64,000 bases of DNA from Anaeromyxobacter soli. GTDB lineage: Bacteria > Myxococcota > Myxococcia > Myxococcales > Anaeromyxobacteraceae. Positions 1 to 8,180 of this stretch are shown in pieces. Numbering within the stretch: the first letter of the stretch is position 1; every line of letters begins with the position of its first letter. A program made the position numbers and the translations under genes. Below the pieces are notes generated by a model. It made no database searches. It was not told the DNA's origin and saw only the letters and a program-made list of their open reading frames with translations. The stretch spans positions 62,001 through 126,000 of the forward strand of contig NZ_JAKZLF010000006.1 of assembly GCF_022808855.1 (NCBI RefSeq), given 5' to 3'.

Positions 1-214
1 CGACGAGGGCGACGGCCTCCAGCTCCGGCCGTCCGAAGAAGAGCTGCGCCACGTCCTGCACCCGCTCCTCGGGCGCGACCCACGCGTCCCCGGTGAGGAG
101 CCGACCGAGTGACGGCGGCGACCCGTCGCGCTCGGCGTCGGGGGTCCCGTCGGCGCGCTCCGGCGGGCGACCCGCGGCGCCCAGGCTCAGCGGCTGCGAG
201 GAGGCGAGGCTCAC
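1..214 (-). CDS. Partial protein, N-terminal 71 residues; possible CBS-domain start
   Basis: Reading leftwards from a GTG at 214-212 gives an open frame that runs off the window edge. The GTG overlaps the TGA of the upstream glycosyltransferase (211-213) in a GTGA arrangement, so it is probably the next gene of the same operon. The first 40 residues are low-complexity and Pro/Gly/Asp-rich. They are followed by DAWVAPEERVQDVAQLFF and a 'PELEAVALV' run, which resembles the start of a CBS domain (a strand plus helix in which a partner value is 'toned down' or checked). CBS segments like this are found in front of GGDEF/EAL signalling proteins and in transporters, but nothing beyond the window edge can be seen, so the function is unassigned. 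Confidence 0.45.
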   Translation of the reverse strand, partial: MSLASSQPLSLGAAGRPPERADGTPDAERDGSPPSLGRLLTGDAWVAPEERVQDVAQLFFGRPELEAVALV

Positions 215-1536
215 GCGCGCACCGCCGTCTCGCACTCGACCGCGGCGAGGGTCGCGGGCTCGATGCGGGTGCCGCGCCGCACGACGAGGCGCGTGCCCCG
301 CCAGGCCACGTCGCGGCGGAGGAGTCCCCACATCCAGGCCCCACCGATGACGAGGTCCTTCGCCGGGACGAGCGCGAGCTCGCGCACCCGGAAGCCGCAC
401 GGCCTGAGCGCCCGCGCCGACGCCCCGTCGAGCGCGGCCTTCGCCGCGCAGGTCGTCGCGAGGAGCCCGAGCGAGGCCGGCGTGCGCTCGAGCAGGGCGG
501 CCGCCGAGGCGAGCAGCACCGGGTTCAGGAGCGCCTGCGCGGAGTACACGAACGGTCCCACTGCCTGCCGCTGGAGCACGCTCCACCGTGCGTAGCGCGC
601 CGCGAAGTCCCGGACCGTCCGGCGCTCGCTCACGTTCTGGATCGGCCGCTGCCCGACGGCGACGCGCTTCCCGAGCGCGCGGCCCACGAGGAGCCCGAGC
701 ACGTAGTCCTCGGCGAGGACGTCCTTCACCGCCTCGAAGCCCCCGAGCGCCTCGAGGTCGCGCCGCCTGAACGCCATCGACTTCCCCACCACGATGTCGC
801 GACCGACGAGCCGCTTCGCGGCCACCACCCCCGGCGCGACCGAGCCGGCGAGGTGCAGGTGATCGAGGAGCGAGCCGACGCGCGCCTCGCCCACGCCGGC
901 GATGGGGTGCGTCACGAGCCCGACGGCCTCGTCCTCGAGCAGGGCCGCGATGCCGGCGAGGTAGCCGGGCTCGACGCGCACGTTGGAGTCGGACACCACG
1001 AGCACGCCGTGCCGCGCGGCCCGCGCGAGCGTGACGAGCTGGTTCACCTTGGGGTTCAGGCCCGGCTCACCGCGCTGGAAGACGATCCGGAAGCGGCCCG
1101 GGAAGCGCTGCGCCGCCTCGCGCGCGGGCCCGAGGGCGAGGTCCTCGACGCTCCGGAGGCCGAGGAGCACCTCGTAGTCCGGGTAGTCGAGCGCGGCGAA
1201 CGAGGCGAGGTTCGCGGCGAGGCCGTCGTCGAGCCCGCAGAGCGGCTTCAGGATGGAGATCGGCGGGGTGTGGCGCGGCGTCCGGGCCGGCTCCCGCAGG
1301 TGCCGCCGCAGGGCCACGCACTGCACCGAGAGGAAGACGAGGCCCACCGCCGCGGCCGCGAAGAGAGCGAGGGTCGGATGGCTCGGCAAGGAGGTCTCCC
1401 GTTCCGCGAACGCCGCGCGCGGGCGTCGCACCGGAAGATCCTGGACGGCCGGCGTGGCTCCGCCGCGACGGGCAGGTGACGGTTCAGCGTTGCTCGCCTG
1501 GGCGTGCCCGTCGCGCGCGGGCAGCGCCAGCGCCAT
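211..1536 (-). CDS. Glycosyltransferase family 21 (ceramide glucosyltransferase / hopanoid HpnI-like)
   Basis: Membrane glycosyltransferase that transfers a sugar to a lipid acceptor at the inner membrane. Visible signatures are an N-terminal hydrophobic segment ([15 protein letters not shown], around residues 55-70), [13 protein letters not shown], the D-S-N metal/nucleotide motif ([13 protein letters not shown], about residue 180), EDYVLG (about 280) and the GT21 (Q/R)xxRW box as RYARW (about 315), then C-terminal hydrophobic helices. This set is typical of ceramide glucosyltransferases and of HpnI, which adds GlcNAc to hopanoids; the acceptor cannot be decided here. The ATG at 1536 shares its A with the TGA of the upstream phosphoesterase, supporting translational coupling, but the first ~50 residues look non-conserved and a later start is possible. 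Confidence 0.85.
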   Translation of the reverse strand: MALALPARDGHAQASNAEPSPARRGGATPAVQDLPVRRPRAAFAERETSLPSHPTLALFAAAAVGLVFLSVQCVALRRHLREPARTPRHTPPISILKPLCGLDDGLAANLASFAALDYPDYEVLLGLRSVEDLALGPAREAAQRFPGRFRIVFQRGEPGLNPKVNQLVTLARAARHGVLVVSDSNVRVEPGYLAGIAALLEDEAVGLVTHPIAGVGEARVGSLLDHLHLAGSVAPGVVAAKRLVGRDIVVGKSMAFRRRDLEALGGFEAVKDVLAEDYVLGLLVGRALGKRVAVGQRPIQNVSERRTVRDFAARYARWSVLQRQAVGPFVYSAQALLNPVLLASAAALLERTPASLGLLATTCAAKAALDGASARALRPCGFRVRELALVPAKDLVIGGAWMWGLLRRDVAWRGTRLVVRRGTRIEPATLAAVECETAVRA

Positions 1537-2318
1537 CAGGCAGCGGCCGGCAGCGGCCGGGCGGCCGGCGCCGCGCTCGGGCGGTCGAGCTCGAGCCGGC
1601 GCTCGGCGACGATCCGGCCGTGCGCGTGGACGAGCACGCGGCAGGAGCAGAGCTCGGGCGTGCTCCCCGCGTTCATGACGTGGAGCGGCCGACCGGCGCG
1701 GGACGGCAGCACGACGGAGGACGCCGCGTGCCGGTGACCGTGGGCGACGAGATCGCAGCGGCCGGCGAGCGCCTCGAGCAGGTCCCGCCCGCGGGCGAGC
1801 TCCGCCGCGTTGGGCCAGCCGAGCCAGCTCGCGAGCCGCTCCGAGAGGTGATCCTCCGGGAGCGGGAGCAGGTGGTGGTGCAGCATGAGGGCGACGAGCG
1901 TGCCCGGCGGCGCCGCACGCACCGCGGAATCGACCGCGGCGATGTCGCCGTCCGAGAGCTCGCCATGAGCCGAGAGGAGCGCCCGGTTGTGGGGGGCCGT
2001 GGAGTCGAGCCGGACCACGTGCAGCCCGGGCCGCGCCTCGACGGCCACCCTGACGGGCGGCATGAGGCGGCGCGCGACGTCCTCGCCGAGCCGGTCGTGG
2101 TTGCCCGGCACGACGACGGTCCGGTCGCGGAGCGGCGCGAAGATCGCCTCGAAGGCGGCCAGCTCGGCGCGGCGTCCACGGTGGGTGACGTCGCCCGTCA
2201 CGAGCACCGCGTCCACCTCGGCCTCGCGGAGGGCCACCGCCAGCCGGGCCACGTTCGCGTCCGTCCGCCGGTCGCGGCCGAGGTGCAGATCCGAGATGTG
2301 CGCGAGCGTTCGCTCCAC
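1536..2318 (-). CDS. Calcineurin-like metallophosphoesterase
   Basis: 260-residue cytoplasmic metal-dependent phosphoesterase. The binuclear metal site is complete: DLHLG at 10-14, GDVTHRG at 42-48, GNHD at 72-75, HHH near 147-149 and HGHRH at 193-197. It belongs to the group that includes CpdA (cAMP phosphodiesterase) and lipid-linked pyrophosphatases such as LpxH; the sequence does not choose between them. It is first in a minus-strand operon with the GT21 glycosyltransferase (1-base TGATG overlap) and the partial gene at the window edge, so a role in lipid precursor metabolism is an inference from context. The region upstream is shared with the divergent GNAT gene. Confidence 0.85.
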   Translation of the reverse strand: MERTLAHISDLHLGRDRRTDANVARLAVALREAEVDAVLVTGDVTHRGRRAELAAFEAIFAPLRDRTVVVPGNHDRLGEDVARRLMPPVRVAVEARPGLHVVRLDSTAPHNRALLSAHGELSDGDIAAVDSAVRAAPPGTLVALMLHHHLLPLPEDHLSERLASWLGWPNAAELARGRDLLEALAGRCDLVAHGHRHAASSVVLPSRAGRPLHVMNAGSTPELCSCRVLVHAHGRIVAERRLELDRPSAAPAARPLPAAA

Positions 2319-2489
2319 CGGTCCTCCTGCCCCGGCAGCTCACTCCGCGCAGGTGACGCGCCGGTGGCGGGACGATCACGCCCTCGTGAATTCGCGCGCC
2401 GCGGACGGGTTCACGTCCCCGTCGCGTGCCCGTCCCGCTCTTTTCACGGAGCCCGCCTACCGTTCGCGCTCCCCCCCTGGAGGATCTCC

Positions 2490-3017
2490 ATGACCGAACG
2501 CCGTATCCGACCCCTGCGGTCCCACGACTTCGCCGAGCTGATGCGCCTCGAGGAGGAGGTCTTCGGCGGGCACGGCGAGTCGGTGCTCGGGCCGTACTAC
2601 GTGCGGCTCTGCTGCGAGTTCTTCGCGGACACCTGCTTCGTCGCCGAGGAGAAGGGGCGCGCGGTCGGCTACGTCCTCTGCTTCGTGCGCGGGCGCGAGG
2701 CGTACTGCACGACCCTGGCGATCGCCCCCGACCTGCAGGGGTCTCGCGTCGCCGTCCAGCTCCTCCGCGCGCTCGTCGCCGAGCTGGGGACGCGCGTCGA
2801 CGCGTGCTGGTTCACGGTGAAGGAGGACAACGTCGCCGCGCGCGCGCTCCACGCCGCGCTGGGCGCCCGCGACGTCGAGATCCGGGAGGACTTCTACGGA
2901 CCGGGCGACCGGCGGATCGTGTCGCGCATCGAGCGGGCCGCGTTCGAGCGCCTCGAGACGCGCATGCGCAGGCTCGGGATCGTGGAGCGCCAGGCGGTGA
3001 TCGCGGGGGCGGCATGA
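2490..3017 (+). CDS. GNAT family N-acetyltransferase
   Basis: 175-residue acyl-CoA dependent N-acyltransferase with a strong ribosome site (GGAGG at 2479-2483). The fold signature is seen in [17 protein letters not shown] (the acetyl-CoA pyrophosphate loop, around 75-90) followed by the [18 protein letters not shown] segment of the GNAT C-terminal half. The substrate is unknown. The stop overlaps the start of the acyltransferase gene by four bases (ATGA), and that gene in turn overlaps a ureohydrolase gene. A polyamine or amino acid substrate, such as a product of the ureohydrolase, is therefore a reasonable guess. At 175 residues it is shorter than the ornithine acyltransferase OlsB. Confidence 0.75.
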   Translation: MTERRIRPLRSHDFAELMRLEEEVFGGHGESVLGPYYVRLCCEFFADTCFVAEEKGRAVGYVLCFVRGREAYCTTLAIAPDLQGSRVAVQLLRALVAELGTRVDACWFTVKEDNVAARALHAALGARDVEIREDFYGPGDRRIVSRIERAAFERLETRMRRLGIVERQAVIAGAA

Positions 3018-3790
3018 GCGAGCTCGTCCGGCTCGCTCCCGCCGCCCGGGACCCCGCCTCCCGGCGCGTCGCGCGCGCGGGGGCGCGCCTCGCCGGGCTC
3101 GGCCTCACCACCCTCGAGACGGCCGGCCGGGTCCGCGGGCTCCCGAGCGTCGCATCGCAGGACGGCGCCCGAGAGCGCGCGCTCGTCCTCCGGGACGCGG
3201 CGCGCCGCGTGCTCGACCTCCACGGCATCGAGGTGGAGGCGGACGGTCCGCTGCCGTTCGGGCCGGTGATCCTCGCCGCGAACCACGTGAGCTGGCTCGA
3301 TCCGCTGGTGGTCGCGAGCCTGCTGCCCTGCGCGCCCGTCTCCAAGCTCGACGTCGCGAGCTGGCCGGTGATCGGCACGATCGCGCGCGAGCTCGGGGTG
3401 GTCTTCGTCTGCCGGAGCGATCCGGCGAGCGGCGCGCGCGCCCTCGTCACCGCGGCGGAGACGCTCGCGCACGGGGTGAGCGTGCTCAACTTCCCCGAGG
3501 GCACGACGACGGACGGCACGGACGTGCTGCCGTTCCGGCCGGGGATGTTCGGGCTCGCCCTTCGCGCCCGCGTGCCCGTCGTCCCCGTGGCGCTCGCCTA
3601 CGATCCCCCCAGCCTGGCGTGGGTCGGAGACGCCACGTTCCTCCCGCACTACCTGACGGTCGCGTCGCGCCGCCGCGCGCGCGCCGTCGTCCGACTCGGC
3701 ACGTCGATCCTCCCCACCTCCGGCGATCGCGCCCGGGACCTCGCGCAGGCGGTCCATGCGGAGGTCGTACGTCTCCTGAAGGAGCCCTGA
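3014..3790 (+). CDS. PlsC-type 1-acyl-glycerol-phosphate acyltransferase family protein
   Basis: 258-residue membrane-associated acyltransferase that would add a fatty acyl chain to a lysolipid. The HX4D catalytic box is NHVSWLD (residues 90-96) and the substrate box FPEGTTTDG begins at about 160; [12 protein letters not shown] follows as in other LPLAT proteins. It is the middle gene of three: the start overlaps the GNAT stop (ATGA) and its own TGA overlaps the ureohydrolase ATG (TGATG). The length matches both PlsC and the OlsA acyltransferases of ornithine lipid synthesis. The operon context raises the second possibility, but no residue seen here decides it. Confidence 0.82.
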   Translation: MSELVRLAPAARDPASRRVARAGARLAGLGLTTLETAGRVRGLPSVASQDGARERALVLRDAARRVLDLHGIEVEADGPLPFGPVILAANHVSWLDPLVVASLLPCAPVSKLDVASWPVIGTIARELGVVFVCRSDPASGARALVTAAETLAHGVSVLNFPEGTTTDGTDVLPFRPGMFGLALRARVPVVPVALAYDPPSLAWVGDATFLPHYLTVASRRRARAVVRLGTSILPTSGDRARDLAQAVHAEVVRLLKEP

Positions 3791-4776
3791 TGCCACAGGC
3801 ATCCGCGTTCGAGTACCTGAGCGGCGGGCAGATCCCGTTCTTCCGGCTGCCCACCGCTTCCGCCGCGAAGGTCCCGCCGGGGACGGCGGCGGTCCTCCTC
3901 GGCGTCTCGTTCGACGGCGGCACCACCTACCAGCCCGGCGCGCGGCTCGCCCCCTTCGCGGTGCGGCGCGTGAGCGCGCTCGTCCAGGGATACCACCCCG
4001 GCCACGAGCTGCAGGTGTTCGACGCGCTCCCCGCGGTGGACGGCGGCAACGTGGTGTTCCCGCCGTTCGACGCGGCGGCGATGCGCGAGGCGGTGCAGGC
4101 CTCCGTCGCGGGCGTGCTCGCGGCGGGCTGCGTGCCGTTCCTCGTGGGCGGAGATCACTCCATCGCCCTCCCCGCCCTGCGCGCCGTCGCCGCGCGCCAC
4201 GGTCCCGTGGCGGTGGTCCACGTCGACGCGCACCTCGACACCTCCGGGCCCGAGACCTGGGGCGAGCGCTTCCACCACGGGACGCCGTTCCGACACGCGC
4301 TCGACGAGGGGCTCGTGGCGGAGGGGCAGCTCCACCAGATCGGGATCCGGGGGAGCTGGGGCGGCGCGGAGGATGCACACCCCGGGCGCTCGCGCGGCGC
4401 GCGCCTCCACCCCGTGGAGGTGATCTCCGAGCGTGGCGTCCGCCGGCTCGCCGAGGAGCTCCGCCTCGCGATCGGGGAGCGGCCAGCCTATGTGTCCTTC
4501 GACGTCGACGCGGTCGATCCCGCGTTCGCCCCCGGCACCGGCACGCCGGTACCCGGTGGGCTGTCCTCGCGCGAGGCCCTGGGGCTGCTCCGCGCGCTCG
4601 CGGGGCTGCGCCTCGTCGGCATGGACGTGGTGGAGGTCTGTCCGCCGCTCGATCACGCGGACCTGACGAGCCACCTCGCCAGCCACCTCCTCTTCGAGGG
4701 GCTGGCGCTCGCGGCGATCGCCCGGGCGGCCCGCCGCACCGCGACCGCGGAGGCCGGCCGGTCGGCGGCCCGCTGA
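3790..4776 (+). CDS. Ureohydrolase (agmatinase / arginase / formiminoglutamase family)
   Basis: 328-residue manganese hydrolase that releases urea from a guanidino compound. All metal-ligand motifs are present: GGDHS (about 120-124), DAHLD (about 146-150) and SFDVDAVDPAFAPGTGTP (from about 236). The 'PGGLSSREA' continuation is more like agmatinases (agmatine to putrescine) than like arginases, but this is a soft distinction. It is the last gene of the GNAT - PlsC - ureohydrolase operon and is followed by a short hairpin at 4785-4802. The grouping suggests an amine made here may be acylated by the two upstream enzymes; that is inference. Confidence 0.85.
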   Translation: MPQASAFEYLSGGQIPFFRLPTASAAKVPPGTAAVLLGVSFDGGTTYQPGARLAPFAVRRVSALVQGYHPGHELQVFDALPAVDGGNVVFPPFDAAAMREAVQASVAGVLAAGCVPFLVGGDHSIALPALRAVAARHGPVAVVHVDAHLDTSGPETWGERFHHGTPFRHALDEGLVAEGQLHQIGIRGSWGGAEDAHPGRSRGARLHPVEVISERGVRRLAEELRLAIGERPAYVSFDVDAVDPAFAPGTGTPVPGGLSSREALGLLRALAGLRLVGMDVVEVCPPLDHADLTSHLASHLLFEGLALAAIARAARRTATAEAGRSAAR

Positions 4777-4784
4777 GGAGCCAC

Positions 4785-4802
4785 GTCGGGGAGCGCCCCG
4801 AC
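4785..4802 (+). terminator. Candidate terminator hairpin after the ureohydrolase gene
   Basis: A perfect 7-base inverted repeat (GTCGGGG, loop AGCG, CCCCGAC) begins nine bases after the ureohydrolase stop and lies before the universal stress protein gene. There is no clear run of T after it, so intrinsic termination is only probable. Confidence 0.4.
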
Positions 4803-4863
4803 CCGGCGGCGCGCGCGGAGCGCCGGCGTACTACACCCCGGGTGCACAGGAACGGAGGCGAAC

Positions 4864-5331
4864 ATGCCGGATCTGGGCTGGAAGAGGCTGCTCTGCCCGG
4901 TGGACTTCTCGCCGACCTCGGAGTCCGCGCTGCGCGTCGCCTCGGCGTTCGCGCGCGAGCTGGGCGCGGAGCTGACGCTGCTCCACGTGCGCAACGTTCC
5001 GGGCTCGTCGATCCCCGAGGGGATGCTCGAGCCCACCGGCGAGCTCGCGCACGACCTCTCTGCGCCCGCCGACCGGCCGCTCGAGGCGTGGAAGACCGCC
5101 GCCGAGGAGCTCGGCGTACGGCGGGTCGAGGCGGTCACCTCGGTGGGCGAGCCGGCCGTGGAGATCACGGAGCTCGCCCGCCGCGCCGCGTTCGACGCGA
5201 TCGTGATCGCGACGCACGCGCGGTCCGGCCTGAAGCACGCGATCCTCGGCTCCGTCGCCGAGAAGGTGGTCCGGCTCGCGCCCTGCGTGGTGATCAGCGT
5301 GACGCCCGAGGCGGCGAGCCGGCAGGGCTGA
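4864..5331 (+). CDS. Universal stress protein (UspA family)
   Basis: 155-residue cytoplasmic single-domain Usp. It opens with KRLLCPVDFSPTSESAL (the ATP-binding strand and Asp of the Usp fold) and ends with the nucleotide loop ATHARSGLKHAILGSVAEK followed by VVRLAPCVV, the standard G2xG9xG(S/T) pattern of ATP-binding members. A GGAGG-like site (ACGGAGGCG) precedes the ATG. Its last 38 bases overlap, tail to tail, the 3' end of the sigma-54 regulator gene on the other strand, so the two transcripts are convergent and partly antisense. Confidence 0.88.
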   Translation: MPDLGWKRLLCPVDFSPTSESALRVASAFARELGAELTLLHVRNVPGSSIPEGMLEPTGELAHDLSAPADRPLEAWKTAAEELGVRRVEAVTSVGEPAVEITELARRAAFDAIVIATHARSGLKHAILGSVAEKVVRLAPCVVISVTPEAASRQG

Positions 5332-6979
5332 CCTCCGCGCCCCGCGACGCCGAGCCCTCCGCCCCGTACTGCTTCAGCTTCCGCTTGAGCGTGGCGAGCC
5401 CGATCCCGAGCTCCGCGGCGGCGCGCGTCCGGTTCCCGCCCGCCCCCTCCACCGCCGCGAGGATGTACTCGCGCTCGACGTCCTCGAGCGGGCGCGTTCG
5501 TCCCGCCGGCCTCGGCCGCGGCATCGCCGCCCGCAGCTCCTCCGGGAGATCCTCGACGTCCACGCGGCTGCCCCCGCTGAGCGCGACCGCGTGCTCGATC
5601 GCGTTCTGGACCTCCCGGACGTTCCCGGGCCAGTCGTGGCGGAGGAGCTGATCGGCGGCGCGCGGCGTGAACCCGGTGAGCCTCCGCTTCATGCGACGCG
5701 CGGTCTCCGCGAGGAACACCCGCGCGAGCGGCAGGACGTCCTCCGGCCGCTCGCGCAGCGGCGGCACTCGCAGCTCGATCACGCGCAGCCGGTAGAAGAG
5801 GTCCTGGCGGAACCGGCCGGCCGCCACCTCGTCGGCGAGGTTGCGGTTCGTGGCCGCCACGACCCGCGCGTCCACCGCGCGCGAGCGGGTCTCTCCCACG
5901 CGCCGGATCTCCCTCTCCTGCAGGGCCCGCAGCAGCTTCACCTGCATGCCCGGCGAGACCTCCCCGATCTCGTCGAGGAAGAGCGTCCCGCCGTTCGCCG
6001 CCTCGAAGAGCCCCGCGCGATCGCGGTCCGCGCCCGTGAAGGCGCCCCGGGCGTGGCCGAACAGCTCGCTCTCGAGCAGGGTCTCGGTGACCGCGCCGCA
6101 GTTCACCGCCACGAAGGGGCGGCCGGCCCGGGGCGACTCCTCGTGGATGAGCCGGGCGATCCGCTCCTTGCCCACCCCGCTCTCGCCCGTGATGAGCGCG
6201 GTGGACTCGACCTTCGCCACGCGCAGCGCGAGGTCGAGGACGCGGTGCATGGCCTCGCTCCGCACGACGAGGCCGGAGCGCTCCTCCGCGCCCGGGGCGA
6301 GGCGCGAGAGCTCCTGCCGGCGGGCGCGCAGCCGCCGCTCGGCGCTGCGCAGCGCGGCGCTGACGCCCTCGAGCGCGCGGTCCACCGACGCCTTGTCGTA
6401 GAACTCGAGGTCGGGCTCGATCGCCGCTCCCCACTCCTCGCGCGAGCGGCCGACGAGGTGGCAGGCCGGCGCCCCCGCGCCGCGGCAGCGATCCTCGACG
6501 CAGTAGATCGCGCGGCCGTTCGCGAACGAGAGGTAGCCGCTCGCGAACCCGGCGAGCGTCCAGCAGACGGGCGCGTCGGCCTGGCCGAGGTGGAGGAGGT
6601 GCTGCTCCGCCTCGTACGACTCGTGCCAGATCGCCTCTGCGAAGGGCGCGGGGCCGTCGGAGGCGGATCGGACCGGCTGCTCGATCACCACGAGCCCCTG
6701 CAGCATGTGGAGCCGCCCGCCGGCGATCTGCCACTCGCGCTCGCTCTCCCACGGGAACTCCGAGCGCAGGCTCTCCGCCGTGCGCCAGCCGTGGGCGTAG
6801 CCGAAGCGCGTGAGGATGCCGCGCGCCGCGGTGAGGCCGAGGGTGTCGATGAGCTCCTTGCGCAGGATGCCGAGCGCCACCGCGTCGAGCAGGAGCGCGC
6901 GCTGCCCGGCGAACCGGATGATCCCTCCCGCGGGATCGAAGGTGAGCAGCTCCCTGAGATCGAGGTCCATCGCGCGCAT
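5294..6979 (-). CDS. Sigma-54 dependent activator with XylR-N/V4R sensor
   Basis: 561-residue enhancer-binding protein of the XylR/DmpR/MopR type. N-terminal sensor (about 10-190) with XylR_N-like start and a V4R segment whose cysteines (YCVEDRCRG...CHLVG) match the small-molecule/metal site of that family; linker about 195-245. AAA+ domain about 245-480 with Walker A GESGVGKE (about 263), the sigma-54 contacting GAFTGA loop (about 312) and Walker B GGTLFLDEIGE. C-terminal Fis-type helix-turn-helix (NRTRAAAELGIGLATLKRKL). Family members sense aromatic compounds directly. The ATG at 6979 has GGGAG upstream. The likely target is the divergent YceI operon, whose -24/-12 promoter lies 116 bases beyond its start. 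Confidence 0.93.
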   Translation of the reverse strand: MRAMDLDLRELLTFDPAGGIIRFAGQRALLLDAVALGILRKELIDTLGLTAARGILTRFGYAHGWRTAESLRSEFPWESEREWQIAGGRLHMLQGLVVIEQPVRSASDGPAPFAEAIWHESYEAEQHLLHLGQADAPVCWTLAGFASGYLSFANGRAIYCVEDRCRGAGAPACHLVGRSREEWGAAIEPDLEFYDKASVDRALEGVSAALRSAERRLRARRQELSRLAPGAEERSGLVVRSEAMHRVLDLALRVAKVESTALITGESGVGKERIARLIHEESPRAGRPFVAVNCGAVTETLLESELFGHARGAFTGADRDRAGLFEAANGGTLFLDEIGEVSPGMQVKLLRALQEREIRRVGETRSRAVDARVVAATNRNLADEVAAGRFRQDLFYRLRVIELRVPPLRERPEDVLPLARVFLAETARRMKRRLTGFTPRAADQLLRHDWPGNVREVQNAIEHAVALSGGSRVDVEDLPEELRAAMPRPRPAGRTRPLEDVEREYILAAVEGAGGNRTRAAAELGIGLATLKRKLKQYGAEGSASRGAEVSPAGSPPRASR

Positions 6980-7003
6980 CGGCCGTCTCCCGCCCTGATC
7001 GAA

Positions 7004-7037
7004 GTGAGCCGGATCGTATCATTCTGAGCCGGTTCAC
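7004..7037. promoter_or_regulatory. Candidate upstream activating site for the V4R regulator
   Basis: GTGAGCCGG at 7004-7012 and its near inverse CCGGTTCAC at 7029-7037 form an inverted repeat; TGAGCCGG also recurs directly at 7005 and 7025 (20-base spacing, about two helical turns). The site lies 58-91 bases upstream of the YceI -24/-12 element and 25 bases from the regulator's own start codon, a suitable place both to activate the operon and to limit the regulator's own expression. Sequence is seen; protein binding is inferred. Confidence 0.5.
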
Positions 7038-7094
7038 GATCCCGGCCCTTCCGTGATCGCCAGTGTTTCCGACAGTTTACTGCCCCGGGGCCGT

Positions 7095-7110
7095 GGGCCC
7101 GCCAGGTGCA
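7095..7110 (+). promoter_or_regulatory. Sigma-54 (-24/-12) promoter of the YceI operon
   Basis: GGGCCCG, four bases, GTGCA: 9 of 12 consensus positions, with the invariant GG (7096-7097) and GC (7108-7109) exactly 12 bases apart. The predicted transcript starts near 7121, leaving about 37 bases before the YceI ATG. The adjacent gene for a sigma-54 activator supports it. Confidence 0.6.
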
Positions 7111-7157
7111 ATCTCCTATCCCCGGACAACGAGCCCGGAAGGGCGACAGGAGAAAAG

Positions 7158-7706
7158 ATGGCTCAGGAGAACTGGCAGGTCGACGGCGCGCACTCGGGCA
7201 TCCACTTCACGGTCCGGCACATGGTGATCTCCAAGGTGCGCGGCAAGTTCACGCGCTGGAACGCGAGGCTCGCGCTCGACCCCGCGGACCTCTCCCGCTC
7301 GACGGTCGAGGCCGAGATCGAGGCGGCGAGCATCGACACCGGCGTCGCCGACCGCGACACCCACCTGCGCTCCGGGGACTTCCTCGACGCGCAGAAGCAC
7401 CCCGCGCTGAAGTACCGGAGCCGCCGCGTCGAGGTGCTCTCGCCGGAGCGGCTGCGCGTCACGGGCGACCTCACGATCCGCGACACCACGCGCGAGGTCG
7501 TCCTCGACGTGGAGTACGGCGGCCGCGGCAAGGATCCGTGGGGCAACGAGCGGAGCGGCTTCACCGCGACCACCTCCCTCAACCGCAAGGACTTCGGCCT
7601 CACGTGGAACCAGGCCCTCGAGACCGGCGGCGTCCTCGTCGCGGATCGCGTGGACGTCGAGATCGAGCTGCAGGCCGTCAAGCAGGCCGCTGCGAAGGTC
7701 GGCTAG
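7158..7706 (+). CDS. YceI family lipid-binding protein, cytoplasmic form
   Basis: 182-residue YceI-like beta-barrel protein; family members bind polyisoprenoids or amphiphiles in a lipocalin-like cavity. Typical features are WQVDGAHSGIHFTVRHM at the N-terminus, 'VRGKFTRWNARLALD', FLDAQKHPALKYRS and the C-terminal FGLTWNQALETGG loop. There is no signal peptide, so this is the cytoplasmic form. AGGAG at 7148-7152 supports the ATG at 7158. It is the first gene of a three-gene operon (four-base gap to the hemerythrin gene) behind a candidate sigma-54 promoter. Confidence 0.88.
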   Translation: MAQENWQVDGAHSGIHFTVRHMVISKVRGKFTRWNARLALDPADLSRSTVEAEIEAASIDTGVADRDTHLRSGDFLDAQKHPALKYRSRRVEVLSPERLRVTGDLTIRDTTREVVLDVEYGGRGKDPWGNERSGFTATTSLNRKDFGLTWNQALETGGVLVADRVDVEIELQAVKQAAAKVG

Positions 7707-7710
7707 CGTC

Positions 7711-8166
7711 GTGACGCTCTGCCCCGAGCTGCGCCGCCTCGCCGGCGAGCACGCCCGCTGGCTCGCCAAGATCGCGGACCTGGGCGCGGCCGACGCGACG
7801 AGGAGCGCCGAGCGGCTCCTCGACCTGTGGGACGCGGAGATCCTGCCGCACTGCCGCGGCGAGGAGGACGTGCTCCTGCCCGAGCTGGCGCGGCGCGTCT
7901 CCGAGGCGGACGCCGTCATCGTGTTCACGCTCGGCGACCACGTGGTGCTGCGCCGTCTCGCGCGCGAGCTGCGCGCGGCGGCCGGGCCGGCGCGAGGGGC
8001 GGTCGCCGCGAGCCTCGCGCGCAAGCTCGAGGAGCACGCCGCCTTCGAGGAGCGGACGCTCTTCCCCGCCCTGCAGGAGACGCTCGGGTGCGCGCGCCTG
8101 GCGGAGCTCGCCGCGGAGCTCGCGCGCCGGGCAGGGAGCGCGGGCCCCCGGCGCGCGGCTAGATGA
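7711..8166 (+). CDS. Hemerythrin (HHE) domain protein
   Basis: 151-residue all-helical protein. Histidines and carboxylates are placed as in HHE cation-binding domains: GEHARWLAKI near the start, ILPHCRGEEDVLLPEL (HxxxEE), TLGDHVVLRRL and KLEEHAAFEERTLFPAL. These would hold a non-haem di-iron centre for O2, NO or redox sensing, or for iron handling. GTG start four bases after the YceI stop; the Shine-Dalgarno signal is weak, so expression is probably coupled. Its TGA overlaps an in-frame upstream ATG of the dioxygenase gene. Confidence 0.75.
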   Translation: MTLCPELRRLAGEHARWLAKIADLGAADATRSAERLLDLWDAEILPHCRGEEDVLLPELARRVSEADAVIVFTLGDHVVLRRLARELRAAAGPARGAVAASLARKLEEHAAFEERTLFPALQETLGCARLAELAAELARRAGSAGPRRAAR

Positions 8167-8180
8167 AAGGCTCGAGAGCC

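Noticed and set aside
2353-2380. Partial match to the 28-base copper element (GTGACGCGCCGGTG...) upstream of the GNAT and phosphoesterase genes
   Set aside because: Misses one base within the core, so spacing is wrong, the right half does not match, and no sigma-54 promoter is placed downstream on either strand.
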